A stretch of 64,000 nt of DNA from Bacillus_BD sp963708895 (GTDB lineage: Bacteria > Bacillota > Bacilli > Bacillales > Cytobacillaceae), in the NCBI GenBank assembly GCA_963708895.1, contig CAVPUE010000002.1:310001-374000 (forward strand), read 5' to 3'. Both the position numbers and the translations under genes were made by a program. This document shows, one piece after another, positions 1-8,692 of the stretch. Below the pieces are notes generated by a model that searched no databases, was not told the DNA's origin, and worked only from the letters and a program-made list of their open reading frames with translations. The number at the start of each line of letters is the position of its first letter. Position 1 is the stretch's first letter.

Positions 1-1
1 A

Positions 2-430
2 GATCTTAAAGACGGCTGGATTGAAAGAATTCAACTGGGAATGAAAAAGGTTAATCAAGAAAGTGGCGGTACAGCTGCTAGTTACTTTAGAGGGAAACCC
101 TATTCATCTGCTGGGAAGACCGGAACAGCAGAAGCGTTTTATGATGGACCTCTTAAGCAATATAGAATGGCTCCTGTTAATACTCTAAGTTACGTTGGTT
201 ACGCTCCTGCAGAAAATCCTGAAATAGCGATGGCTGTATTAGTACCTTGGGCCTATCAAGGTGGGGGGAGTCCTAGATCGAATTTGAAAATAAGTGAAAG
301 AGTATTGGATGCGTACTTTGAATTAAAACAACAAAGGAAAAACAATCCCAATCCAGCTCTTGAACAAACAGAACAAGGTGAAGAGAGTGAATCAAATCAG
401 GAAAGTGAAGTTGAAGTGATAAATGAATAG
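2..430 (+). CDS. pbpA: Class B penicillin-binding protein, C-terminal part
   Basis: The reading frame is open from the left window edge, so this is the 3' end of a larger gene. The visible 142 residues contain the KTG box of the penicillin-binding transpeptidase fold (SSAGKTGTAEAF) and the usual downstream region ending in an acidic, Glu/Gln-rich tail. Class B enzymes cross-link peptidoglycan from the outer face of the membrane. In B. subtilis pbpA lies directly upstream of the pst operon, as here, which supports the symbol; the N-terminal half and active serine lie outside the window. Confidence 0.88.
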   Translation, partial: DLKDGWIERIQLGMKKVNQESGGTAASYFRGKPYSSAGKTGTAEAFYDGPLKQYRMAPVNTLSYVGYAPAENPEIAMAVLVPWAYQGGGSPRSNLKISERVLDAYFELKQQRKNNPNPALEQTEQGEESESNQESEVEVINE

Positions 431-435
431 CTCAA

Positions 436-472
436 AAAAAACCTATTACAAACGAATGTAATAGGTTTTTTT
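436..472 (+). terminator. Terminator of the penicillin-binding protein gene
   Basis: A 12-bp stem (AAACCTATTACA with TGTAATAGGTTT) closes a 6-nt loop and is followed by a T run, directly after the stop codon. Confidence 0.9.
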
Positions 473-554
473 GTAAATAATAAACATAAGTAGATATTCT
501 AAATAAACTTGGATGTTCTACTTAAAGATGCACAAAATAATAACATATGCAAAG

Positions 555-612
555 TTCGACAAATTTACACATTATTCAACGAAATTTACAAAACCTTTAC
601 AATTCTTTTAAA
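555..612 (+). promoter_or_regulatory. Tandem PhoP-type boxes upstream of pstS
   Basis: Six TT(T/C)nAC-like hexamers occur on the same strand at 555, 564, 575, 585, 596 and 607, spaced 9 to 11 bp apart. Four of them read TTTACA, TTCAAC, TTTACA and TTTACA, and the last is TTTAAA. PhoP of Bacillus binds direct TT(A/T/C)ACA repeats at 11-bp period upstream of pst, so phosphate-starvation control is inferred. The first hexamer is part of TTCGACA (555-561), which also matches a Spo0A box. Confidence 0.8.
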
Positions 613-688
613 CGTTGTTAATAGTAAAGACTTATTCTTGTACTTGTGGGACAAATAAATAAAAAAAGAAATTGGGGGATTTAGAAGC

Positions 689-1684
689 ATGAAAAGTCTT
701 AAAAAACTAAGCTTACTATTACTTCTTGCAGCAGTAATGATGGTCATTGCAGCATGTGGCGGGGGTAACGAAACAGAAAAAGATTCAGCTGGTAACGCTG
801 GTGGTAATGATAATAAAACAGCAGAATTAGAAGGATCTGTAGTGATTGATGGTTCAGGTACTGTATATCCATTCATGGCTCAAATGGCTGAAAACTACAT
901 GGTTGACGAACAAGAAAATGTTTCAGTTGAAGTTGGACGTTCTGGAACATCTGCTGGTTTCAAGAAATTTTTAGTTGCTGAAAATGGAACAGACTTCAAT
1001 GATGCTTCTCGTACGATTAAAGATGAAGAAAAAGCACAAGCTGAAGAATTAGGAATTGACGTTCAAGAATTAAAAGTTGCTCTTGATGGTTTAACATTTG
1101 TTATTAACTCAGAAAATGATTGGGCAAAAGAACTTACTGCTGATCAAATCAAATCAATCTTCTTAAAAGAAGGGAATATCACTAACTGGTCTGATGTTGA
1201 TCCTAAGTTCCCTAATGAGCCAATTAAACGTATGGGACCTAACGAAAACCACGGAACATATGAATTCTTCTGGGAAAATATTCTAGAAGAAAAAGATTTA
1301 GCTGAAACAAATCTTCAACAAGAATACTCAACATTAGTTGACTTAGTATCAAAAGACAAAAATGCTATTGCTTTCTTCGGTTATGGTTACTATGAAAGCA
1401 ATAAAGATAAATTACAAGCTGTAAGTGTTGACTTTGGTAATGGTCCAGTTGCTCCAAGCACAGAAACAATTGGTGAAACTGAAGAATTTGGTTATTCTGA
1501 ATTCACTCGTCCAGTATTCACTTACTTAAATACAGCTATGGCAAAAGAAAAACCACAAGTGTTAGATTATGCAATCTACACAATGGAAAATGCAAATAAA
1601 GTAGCAGCTGAAACAGGATTTGCTCCACTTCCAGAGGAAGAAATTCAAGCTTCAGTTGATGCATTAAAAGCATTAGAGAAATAA
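689..1684 (+). CDS. pstS: Phosphate ABC transporter substrate-binding lipoprotein
   Basis: 331 residues. A charged N-terminus, a hydrophobic stretch and the lipobox VIAAC (Cys23) mark a lipoprotein signal peptide, followed by a low-complexity Gly/Asn linker. The phosphate-binding fold begins near residue 50 with GSGTVYPF and carries RSGTSAGF, typical of PstS. It captures inorganic phosphate outside the membrane and hands it to PstC/PstA. It is the first gene of the pst operon, behind PhoP-type boxes. The 127-bp gap to pstC holds a strong stem-loop, consistent with pstS being made in excess over the membrane genes. Confidence 0.96.
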   Translation: MKSLKKLSLLLLLAAVMMVIAACGGGNETEKDSAGNAGGNDNKTAELEGSVVIDGSGTVYPFMAQMAENYMVDEQENVSVEVGRSGTSAGFKKFLVAENGTDFNDASRTIKDEEKAQAEELGIDVQELKVALDGLTFVINSENDWAKELTADQIKSIFLKEGNITNWSDVDPKFPNEPIKRMGPNENHGTYEFFWENILEEKDLAETNLQQEYSTLVDLVSKDKNAIAFFGYGYYESNKDKLQAVSVDFGNGPVAPSTETIGETEEFGYSEFTRPVFTYLNTAMAKEKPQVLDYAIYTMENANKVAAETGFAPLPEEEIQASVDALKALEK

Positions 1685-1706
1685 TTAGCATTTAGTTATA
1701 ATTGCT

Positions 1707-1738
1707 AAGAAGATGAGAAGTATACTTCTCATCTTCTT
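1707..1738. promoter_or_regulatory. Perfect 32-bp palindrome between pstS and pstC
   Basis: AAGAAGATGAGAAGTA at 1707-1722 is followed without spacer by its exact reverse complement at 1723-1738. There is no long T run after it, so it is more likely an RNA-stabilising or partial-termination stem than a full terminator. Confidence 0.8.
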
Positions 1739-1838
1739 GCATGTATATGAATCAATTGGATATTTTTGGATGAATGAAAATTGAATTTATTTCACCTTAC
1801 ATAACATAATAATGATAAGGATGGAAGGGGTTTTTACT

Positions 1839-2792
1839 TTGGAAAATGCATCAGGTAAACCAGCTAACGAAACAAACGTTAGAGAATTAATTAAGAAAAA
1901 CAAGCAATCTTTTTCATCAACTACAATTATTGAAAAGATTATGCCTATTTTACTTCTAATCATTGCCCTCATATCAATATTAACAACTGTAGGGATCGTG
2001 GTCACTTTATTGGCCGAAACGATTGAGTTTTTTAAACGAGTCCCAATTGTTGAATTTTTTACCGGTACTGTTTTAAAACCATTAGGGGATAATGCACAAT
2101 TTGGAATATTGCCACTTGTAACTGGTACATTAATTTCAACGTTTATTGCGATGCTTGTAGCCATTCCTATTGGTTTAATGACTGCGATTTTTTTAAGTGA
2201 GTACGCATCAGATCGTGTTAGAAAAATTTTAAAACCGATCTTAGAGTTACTTGCTGGTATTCCAACAATTGTTTATGGATTCTTTGCCCTTACATTTGTT
2301 ACTCCGTTATTACATGCGATCATACCTAGTTTACAACCAACTAATATCCTCGCTCCTGGTCTCGTCATGGGAGTTATGATTATCCCAATGGTAGCTTCTC
2401 TTTCTGAAGATGCGATGAGTGCCGTACCGAATGCGATGCGAGAAGGTGCCCTTGGATTAGGTTCTACAAAATTAGAGGTTACATGGAAGGTCGTTATTCC
2501 TGCTGCTATGTCAGGGATTATTGCTTCGTTCGTACTTGGTATTTCCCGTGCAATCGGTGAAACGATGATTGTTACGATTGCAAGTGGAAGTTCCAAAAAT
2601 TTCACTTTTGATGTTACCCAATCTATGCAAACAATGACTGCATATATTGTTGAAGTTACAGGTGGGGATGCCCCTGCAGGCTCTACATTATACTTTAGTT
2701 TATATGCGGTAGCTATGACATTATTTGTATTTACGCTGATCATGAATTTACTTGCACAATATATCTCTCGTAAATTCAGGGAGGAATATTAA
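1839..2792 (+). CDS. pstC: Phosphate ABC transporter permease PstC
   Basis: About 317 residues with six predicted membrane helices and the binding-protein-dependent transport motif near the C-terminal half (AIGETMIVTIA). It forms the transmembrane channel with PstA. The TTG at 1839 is chosen because GGAAGGGG at 1823-1830 sits 8 nt upstream; an in-frame ATG at 1812 has no ribosome binding site. It is followed by pstA after only two bases, so both are co-translated. Confidence 0.93.
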   Translation: MENASGKPANETNVRELIKKNKQSFSSTTIIEKIMPILLLIIALISILTTVGIVVTLLAETIEFFKRVPIVEFFTGTVLKPLGDNAQFGILPLVTGTLISTFIAMLVAIPIGLMTAIFLSEYASDRVRKILKPILELLAGIPTIVYGFFALTFVTPLLHAIIPSLQPTNILAPGLVMGVMIIPMVASLSEDAMSAVPNAMREGALGLGSTKLEVTWKVVIPAAMSGIIASFVLGISRAIGETMIVTIASGSSKNFTFDVTQSMQTMTAYIVEVTGGDAPAGSTLYFSLYAVAMTLFVFTLIMNLLAQYISRKFREEY

Positions 2793-2794
2793 TT

Positions 2795-3679
2795 ATGAAA
2801 TATATCGATTCATCTCAAGTAGAAAAGAAAATGGGTACTCGTTTAGCTAAAAATAATTTTGCTAAAACCATTTACTTTTTATCTACCCTTGTTGGACTAG
2901 TCGTTTTAGTAGTATTATTTTATCGAGTGATATCTGGAAGTATCGGTTGGATTGATTTTAATTTTTTAACAAGTAAGTTATCGACAGACCCTGAAAAAGC
3001 TGGTATTCTTGGCGCTGTAATGGGCTCATTTTGGTTAATGATTGTTGTTGCTCCAGTTACGTTAATTTTAGGTGTTGGTACGGCTATTTACCTTGAGGAA
3101 TATGCAAAAAAAGGTAAATTACAAGCATTTATTCAAATGAATATTTCAAATTTAGCTAGTGTTCCATCGATTGTTTTCGGTTTATTGGGAATGACGGTCT
3201 TTTTAAGAGGCATGAATCTTGGAAATATCGTTCTCACAGGTGGGCTAACCATGTCATTACTTATTCTGCCGGTTGTCGTTGTTTCTGCACAGGAAGCCAT
3301 TCGTGCAGTTCCTGGGTTTTTAAGGGAAGCTTCATTTGGGATGGGAGCAACAAAATGGCAAACGATTCGCAGAGTTGTGTTACCAACATCCTTACCAGGA
3401 ATATTAACAGGTGTTATTTTGGCTCTTTCACGTGCGATTGGGGAAACGGCTCCACTAACCGTACTTGGAATTCCAGCCTTATTAATGCCAATTCCAGACG
3501 GTGTTTTTGATAAATTTACAGTGCTACCATTACAGATTTATTATTGGACAATCGATTCTGCATTAGTTGCTGAATATGCGAGCTTAGCTTCTGCAACCAT
3601 TGTTGTTCTTTTAGTGTTATTATTCTTAATGAACTCAATTGCAATCTTAATTAGAAATAAGTTTCAAAAAAGATTCTAA
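2795..3679 (+). CDS. pstA: Phosphate ABC transporter permease PstA
   Basis: 294 residues, multi-helix inner-membrane permease with a short cytoplasmic N-terminus and the EAA-loop sequence near AIGETAPLTVLGIP. The partner of PstC in the high-affinity phosphate transporter. The ribosome binding site GGGAGG lies in the end of pstC. The length and order match the family. Confidence 0.95.
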   Translation: MKYIDSSQVEKKMGTRLAKNNFAKTIYFLSTLVGLVVLVVLFYRVISGSIGWIDFNFLTSKLSTDPEKAGILGAVMGSFWLMIVVAPVTLILGVGTAIYLEEYAKKGKLQAFIQMNISNLASVPSIVFGLLGMTVFLRGMNLGNIVLTGGLTMSLLILPVVVVSAQEAIRAVPGFLREASFGMGATKWQTIRRVVLPTSLPGILTGVILALSRAIGETAPLTVLGIPALLMPIPDGVFDKFTVLPLQIYYWTIDSALVAEYASLASATIVVLLVLLFLMNSIAILIRNKFQKRF

Positions 3680-3753
3680 CTTTATTTTGCCACACTTTAA
3701 TAAGTGGAGATGGAGAACGAATTTACTGTGGCAAATTTGATGGAGGGGTAGTA

Positions 3754-4587
3754 ATGGCTTCAATTACAAATATCGATAAGATGAATAAGACTAAAACTAG
3801 TAATGATAAAGAGGGAAGTGCTTTGTCAAATAAAAATATTGTTTTTGATACAAAAGGATTAGATCTTTGGTATGGTGAAGACCAAGCATTAAAGAATATT
3901 AATTTAGAGATTCCTGAAAATGAAGTAACGGCGATTATCGGTCCTTCAGGTTGTGGAAAATCAACTTATATTAAAACATTAAATCGAATGATTGAATTAA
4001 TTCCATCGGTAAAAACATCTGGAACGATTAATTACAGAGGAAAGAACATATTAGATAAATCTTATAAAGTTGAAGATTTAAGAACAAATGTAGGAATGGT
4101 GTTTCAAAAACCAAATCCTTTTCCAAAATCAATTTATGAAAATATTGTTTATGGTCCAAGAATTCATGGTATTCGAAACAAAAAAGTTTTAGATGAAATT
4201 GTTGAAAAAAGCTTAAGAGGTGCAGCGATTTGGGATGAGGTAAAAGATCGTCTCAAAGAGAATGCTTATGGTCTTTCTGGTGGACAACAACAAAGAATTT
4301 GTATTGCACGCTGTCTTGCGATTGAACCAGATGTTATTTTAATGGATGAACCAACTTCTGCACTTGATCCTATTTCTACTTTAAAAGTAGAAGAGCTTGT
4401 ACAAGAGTTAAAGAAGGAATTTAGTATTATTATCGTTACGCATAATATGCAACAAGCTGCGCGTATTTCAGATAAGACAGCTTTCTTCTTAAGTGGTGAA
4501 GTCGTTGAATTTGATGAAACAAACAAAATCTTTTCTACACCAAGTGATAAACGTACAGAAGATTACATTACTGGACGATTCGGTTAA
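3754..4587 (+). CDS. pstB: Phosphate ABC transporter ATPase
   Basis: 277 residues. Walker A GPSGCGKS, ABC signature LSGGQQQR, Walker B VILMDEPTSALDP and the H-loop VTHNM are all present. The N-terminal 30 residues are a poorly conserved polar extension; the ABC fold starts near residue 32 (FDTKGLDLWYG). It powers phosphate import. B. subtilis has two pstB paralogues in this operon; only one is present here. Confidence 0.96.
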   Translation: MASITNIDKMNKTKTSNDKEGSALSNKNIVFDTKGLDLWYGEDQALKNINLEIPENEVTAIIGPSGCGKSTYIKTLNRMIELIPSVKTSGTINYRGKNILDKSYKVEDLRTNVGMVFQKPNPFPKSIYENIVYGPRIHGIRNKKVLDEIVEKSLRGAAIWDEVKDRLKENAYGLSGGQQQRICIARCLAIEPDVILMDEPTSALDPISTLKVEELVQELKKEFSIIIVTHNMQQAARISDKTAFFLSGEVVEFDETNKIFSTPSDKRTEDYITGRFG

Positions 4588-4738
4588 TTTGATTTTTTGA
4601 TACAGACGTTGCTAGATGTAACGTCTGTATTTTTTAAAGAGAAATACTTTTACTTGGAATTAAAATTTCATATAATTATAACTGATATTACATAAAATAT
4701 AGGAAGGTTGTGAAGGTTTGATGAAGGGGGATTCAAGA

Positions 4739-5395
4739 GTGTCAGTACGTGAAAAATTTGATGATGAGTTACAAGAATTACAAGAAAAAATGATGTCGCT
4801 TGTTCAATTTACAGATCGTGCATTAACAAAAGCAATGGAGGCTTTTCAAACACATAATATTGATGTGGCCTTAAAAGTGATGGAAGAAGATACAACAGCT
4901 AATATTCTTTACGAAGAGATAAATGATTTTGCGATTTTGTTAATTGCAAAACAGCAACCAGTAGCAATTGATCTTCGCAGAATTATGGTTGCCATTAAAA
5001 TTGCAACAGATTTAGAGAGAATGGCTGATTTTGCTGCGAATATTGCAAAGTCAACGATTAGAATCGGACAAGAACCACATATTAAAGAGACAAGTAAGTT
5101 GAAAAAAATGTATGAAATTAGTTCGGTGATGTTAAAAGAGGCTCTTAAATCATATCAACAGGAAGATCTACATTTGGCTAAACAGGTATCAGAAATGGAC
5201 GATCAAGTCGATTCCCTTTATGGTGAAGTCATTAAAGAATTATTTGACTTAAATAATCAAAAAGAAAATTATGATCAACTTGTACAAATGTTATTTATTT
5301 GTCGTTATTTAGAAAGATATGCCGATCATATTACAAATATCACAGAATATATATTTTATATGGTTAAAGGAAAACATTATGATTTGAATGAATAA
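4739..5395 (+). CDS. phoU: Phosphate transport regulator PhoU
   Basis: 218 residues, two tandem three-helix bundles with the metal-binding motifs DLERMADFAANI and YLERYADHITNI. PhoU links the Pst transporter to PhoR signalling. GTG 4739 is preferred because AAGGGGG lies 8-9 nt upstream and the protein then begins like other PhoU proteins (SVREKFDDEL); an in-frame TTG at 4718 and ATG at 4721 are alternatives. It stands 130 bp downstream of pstB, likely in the same operon. Confidence 0.92.
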   Translation: MSVREKFDDELQELQEKMMSLVQFTDRALTKAMEAFQTHNIDVALKVMEEDTTANILYEEINDFAILLIAKQQPVAIDLRRIMVAIKIATDLERMADFAANIAKSTIRIGQEPHIKETSKLKKMYEISSVMLKEALKSYQQEDLHLAKQVSEMDDQVDSLYGEVIKELFDLNNQKENYDQLVQMLFICRYLERYADHITNITEYIFYMVKGKHYDLNE

Positions 5396-5440
5396 AAGGA
5401 AAGGAGCAGCTATTTAATTAGCTGCTCCTTTCCTTTTATT
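5391..5440. terminator. Bidirectional terminator after phoU
   Basis: A perfect stem of about 22 bp (AATAAAAGGAAAGGAGCAGC and its complement) with a 6-nt loop lies between convergent genes, with A and T runs on both sides. Confidence 0.93.
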
Positions 5441-5456
5441 CATTTTGGAAGTGAAT

Positions 5457-5837
5457 TCAACCTTTAAAGGTAAATTCCTTGATAATCATTTGAACCTCGT
5501 CTACCGTCAAGGAAGCTTGTTTGGCAATTTGTTCAATTGGAATACCTTGTTTACACAAAGACCATACTTGGTTTTTAATAATATCATGTACTTCCTTTTT
5601 TTCTACTTTAGAGAAGGATGAATGTGTAGGTGAAAGATCAATATCGTTTACGAGTAATTCTTCTTCAAGTATTTTTAGTTTTTTCTTGATTTGGTACACT
5701 TCTTGAAATTGTTGCATGGAGAATTGATCAAACTCTTTTCGAAGTTCCTTATTAGGATCTTTTAAAAAAAATGAAAGGATAAACAATAAAAGAGAAAATA
5801 GAAACAAACTGATTAAAACAATCTCCAATTCAATCAC
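5457..5837 (-). CDS. Membrane-anchored coiled-coil protein with C-terminal HTH-like segment
   Basis: 126 residues. Residues 5-25 form one hydrophobic membrane segment; residues 30-65 are charged and likely coiled coil; residues 85-120 (WSLCKQGIPIEQIAKQASLTVDEVQMII) resemble the small helix-turn-helix-like tail of DUF6115-type Bacillus proteins. No function is known to me. It is transcribed towards phoU, and two Spo0A-box heptamers (5908, 5942) lie upstream of it, so stage-dependent control is possible. Confidence 0.7.
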   Translation of the reverse strand: MIELEIVLISLFLFSLLLFILSFFLKDPNKELRKEFDQFSMQQFQEVYQIKKKLKILEEELLVNDIDLSPTHSSFSKVEKKEVHDIIKNQVWSLCKQGIPIEQIAKQASLTVDEVQMIIKEFTFKG

Positions 5838-5907
5838 CTCAGGAGTTATTATTAAATATTGTATTTCTTATTATTTTATCATTGTTTAATACAAAGTTCG
5901 ATAAATT

Positions 5908-5948
5908 TGTCGAATACATTTGAAGTAACGATAGAAGATTTTGTCGAA
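5908..5948. promoter_or_regulatory. Two Spo0A-box heptamers
   Basis: TGTCGAA occurs at 5908-5914 and again at 5942-5948, with the related TTCGATA close by at about 5897. They lie upstream of the minus-strand gene ending at 5457. Spo0A binding is inferred only from the heptamer match and the pairing of sites. Confidence 0.45.
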
Positions 5949-6090
5949 AAAGTCATATGATGAAAAAGAAAAAAATTTATTAAAGGAGTAATTCTATATA
6001 GTCAAGGTGACTTAGCATAATACGACAAAATCTGTTCGTTGTGGCATAGAACAATACATGCTAGGATTAATATACAGAGTTGTTACTAAT

Positions 6091-6280
6091 AAAGGCTCTA
6101 TTCGTAAAGTTTGTTGTTAAAATTCAAAGGCCAATTTTAACGTAGAAATAAGTTATTTTGTACCTTCGAATAAAATTTGCAGCTCTTTTCTTAAAAATAA
6201 AGTTCAATATCAAGGTGGGTACAAGTACAATCAGCTTTTATCTATCCAAAAGCAACAAAGTTTGAGAAAAGAGCTTTAAT
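6091..6280 (+). repeat. Dispersed intergenic repeat, copy A
   Basis: About 190 bp, clearly related to segments at 24322-24511 and 33253-33440. Hairpin 1 pairs GTTAAAATT (6116-6124) with AATTTTAAC (6133-6141). Hairpin 2 pairs AGCTCTTTTCTTAAA (6181-6195) with TTTGAGAAAAGAGCT (6261-6275), with one T-G wobble. No open reading frame is apparent. It precedes the broken gene starting at 6363. Confidence 0.85.
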
Positions 6281-6362
6281 AAATAGGATTGGATTTTTAG
6301 GGGAATGAAAACAATTTCTAAAGATTAATTTGATAAATAAAAAAATACAAAAGGTGTTTAAA

Positions 6363-6966
6363 ATGACAAGGATAGTTGAAAAAATTGTACCATTTAATAA
6401 AAAAAGAAATGATATAGATCGTTTAGTATTTACAACTGGGAATCTGGATTAATGGAAGAACGTATTGGTTGGAGAATAAAAATGAGCGTTTTCTAATCTC
6501 AGAGGGAATCTCGGTAAATATTAATCAGAAAACAATTCACTCAAAAATAAAATATTTCGATGTTTTTGTTACAAATCATGGAAAAAAGGATAGGCAAGTT
6601 AAGCTATTAATGATGAACCATCACCATAGGGAAGAACATTTTTCTTATATTTCACCTGTTGATAAAGTCATTTATCATATTTCGAGTGGGAATATTCACC
6701 TCGTTAATGGATTACATAATGGCAAAGGTTTTACTCATTATACGATTCAACCACAGTGGAATATTAAAAGTAATTATTTATGGGATTCCCAAGAGAAAGG
6801 TATCCTGAAATATATGCCGATGTTGAAAGGGGCCGCTGCAAGTATTCACACCTTCGACCTTAGTATACAAGCAAGAGGAACACAAAAATGTAGCTCTTGG
6901 TCTATTATTGGAAATGACAAAAAAGAAATAAATGAATTAAATCATCACATACTAAAAACATACTAG
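6363..6966 (+). pseudogene. Hypothetical protein gene with an apparent one-base frameshift
   Basis: An ATG at 6363 has a good ribosome binding site (AAGGTG, 6 nt upstream) and reads 29 residues (MTRIVEKIVPFNKKRND...) to a stop at 6450-6452. The frame one base over is open from 6427 and continues for about 165 further residues to 6966 with no ribosome binding site of its own. Removing one base near 6449 joins both parts into one protein of about 195 residues reading TTGNLDNGRTYWLENKNE across the joint. I do not recognise the family; the long part is rich in His and has no signal peptide or membrane segment. Confidence 0.6.
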
Positions 6967-7043
6967 CATTTCTAAATAAAAAGTGATATTATATAAAAGT
7001 CGTATGAACGAACTTGCTTTAACATAGTTTGGAGGGAAATAAC

Positions 7044-7193
7044 ATGCGTGTAAATATTACGTTAGCTTGCACTGAGTGTGGAGACCGTAACTATATTTCA
7101 AAAAAGAATAAACGAAATAATCCTGATCGTCTTGAGCTTAAAAAATATTGCCCAAGAGAGAAGCGTACTACTCCGCATCGTGAAACAAAATAA
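7044..7193 (+). CDS. rpmG: 50S ribosomal protein L33
   Basis: 49 residues beginning MRVNITLACTECG and ending KYCPREKRTTPHRETK, the L33 type that sits in this position in Bacillus. The ribosome binding site GGAGGGA is 7 nt upstream. The first Cys pair (CTEC) is present, but the second pair of the zinc ribbon is reduced to one Cys (YCPRE), so zinc binding is probably weak or absent. The gene is followed by its own terminator. Confidence 0.96.
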   Translation: MRVNITLACTECGDRNYISKKNKRNNPDRLELKKYCPREKRTTPHRETK

Positions 7194-7219
7194 GTAGCAG
7201 GTTTTCCTGCTACTTTTTT
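7194..7219 (+). terminator. Terminator of rpmG
   Basis: GTAGCAGG, four T bases, CCTGCTAC, then a run of T; perfect 8-bp stem. Confidence 0.92.
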
Positions 7220-7259
7220 GTTTTATCAATATATATTTTTATAAGAGATTGGAGGAAAA

Positions 7260-7829
7260 ATGATGTTAGGAAAAGATGAACTTCGTAAAGAAATTAGGGA
7301 TATACTTCGAAACCTTGGGGCGGAAATGTATAATGAACAATCTAATGCAATTGCGCAGTCACTGTTTAAAGATGAATCGTGGAAGTCAGCAAGTACTGTT
7401 GGCATAACGATATCAAAACCACCTGAAGTTGATACATATCAAATAATTCGTCAAGCATGGGATGAAGGGAAAAGAGTTGTCGTTCCAAAATGCTTTTCGA
7501 AAGAGAGAAGAATGGATTTCAGAGTGCTAGAAAACTTTGATCAATTAGAAACGGTTTATTTTAGCCTGCTTGAACCAATTGAATCTCAAACAACACTCAT
7601 TGATCCTCAAGAAATTGAACTGCTTTTAGTTCCTGGATTGGCTTTTACAAAAGCAGGATTTCGTTTAGGAGTTGGGGGAGGATATTATGATCGCTTCCTT
7701 GAGGAGAATCATGTCAATACTCTTTCACTCGCTTTTCACCAACAAATAGTACCGGAAATTCCTTTGGAAAAACATGATCTTCCAGTCATGAAGATTATTA
7801 CGGATAAAGGGTTCTATACAGTTTCATGA
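7260..7829 (+). CDS. yqgN: 5-formyltetrahydrofolate cyclo-ligase
   Basis: 189 residues. The N-terminal KDELRKEIRDIL helix and the C-terminal nucleotide/folate-binding motif GVGGGYYDRFLE identify the family. It converts 5-formyl-THF to 5,10-methenyl-THF with ATP. GGAGG lies 8 nt before the first of two adjacent ATG codons. Its stop overlaps the start of the next gene (ATGA), so the two are translationally coupled. Confidence 0.95.
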   Translation: MMLGKDELRKEIRDILRNLGAEMYNEQSNAIAQSLFKDESWKSASTVGITISKPPEVDTYQIIRQAWDEGKRVVVPKCFSKERRMDFRVLENFDQLETVYFSLLEPIESQTTLIDPQEIELLLVPGLAFTKAGFRLGVGGGYYDRFLEENHVNTLSLAFHQQIVPEIPLEKHDLPVMKIITDKGFYTVS

Positions 7830-8599
7830 TTCTTTTCACTATTTTACTACTGATTGCCGTAATAGCAGGATTTCGCTCACGCCTGTTAACGATTTCAGGT
7901 GCTATTGCGGCTTTTTTCACAGGTGTTCTTGTCTATTTAGGACTTGGATTAAATGGACTCATCGTATTGGGTTTGTTTTTTGTGAGTTCAAGTATGTGGT
8001 CTAAAGTAAAAAGCAAGAAGAAACAACGAGCAGAAGAAATACTTGTAAAAGGCTCACAACGTGATTGGCAGCAGGTACTCGCCAATGGTGGACTTGCGGC
8101 CTTGTCAAGTGCTCTTTATTATATAAGTGCTGACCCCTTATGGATGCTTGGATTTTGTATTACGATTGCAGCGGCAAATTCTGATACATGGGCCTCTGAA
8201 GTAGGCTCTATGAGTAAAGGCAGACCTTATTACATAAGAACATTAAAACGAGCGGAAAGAGGCACTTCTGGTGCGGTAAGTCCACTTGGTACATTTGCGT
8301 CCATTGTGGGATCTTTTCTAATAGCGTATACTGCATTCTTTCTTTTTCAGTTACAGGTTTATGAATTATTGTTAATCACGATACTGGGATATATCGGGAA
8401 TGTCATTGATACCCTTTTAGGTGCATTTATTCAAGCGCAGTATCAATGTCCGACATGCGGGATAAAAACAGAAAGAAGACTTCATTGCGGTAAAAACACA
8501 ACCCTTATAAAAGGAAGCTCACTCTTTGATAACGATGTTGTTAATTTCATGTCTGGTTTCATTTCGTTATTAATTGGAATATTTATCTTGAAAATATAA
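7826..8599 (+). CDS. DUF92 integral membrane protein
   Basis: 257 residues with about six hydrophobic segments and the DUF92 hallmarks ANSDTWASEVG and SPLGTFASIVGS, plus a small Cys-containing loop (CPTCGIKTERRLHCG) near residue 212. The family (TMEM19-like) is of uncertain function; some relatives act on polyprenyl or phytyl phosphates. It overlaps the folate cyclo-ligase gene by 4 bp. Confidence 0.88.
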   Translation: MILFTILLLIAVIAGFRSRLLTISGAIAAFFTGVLVYLGLGLNGLIVLGLFFVSSSMWSKVKSKKKQRAEEILVKGSQRDWQQVLANGGLAALSSALYYISADPLWMLGFCITIAAANSDTWASEVGSMSKGRPYYIRTLKRAERGTSGAVSPLGTFASIVGSFLIAYTAFFLFQLQVYELLLITILGYIGNVIDTLLGAFIQAQYQCPTCGIKTERRLHCGKNTTLIKGSSLFDNDVVNFMSGFISLLIGIFILKI

Positions 8600-8692
8600 A
8601 TAGACAATTAGCGAACACGAACAATAAATAGAGAAATTTGCGGTGGATAATTTCTGTAAATTATTCTCAAACTATTAACAGGAGGGATGAAC

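Noticed and set aside
2273..2743. 156-codon minus-strand frame in pstC
   Set aside because: Shadow of the permease gene; no ribosome binding site or motif.
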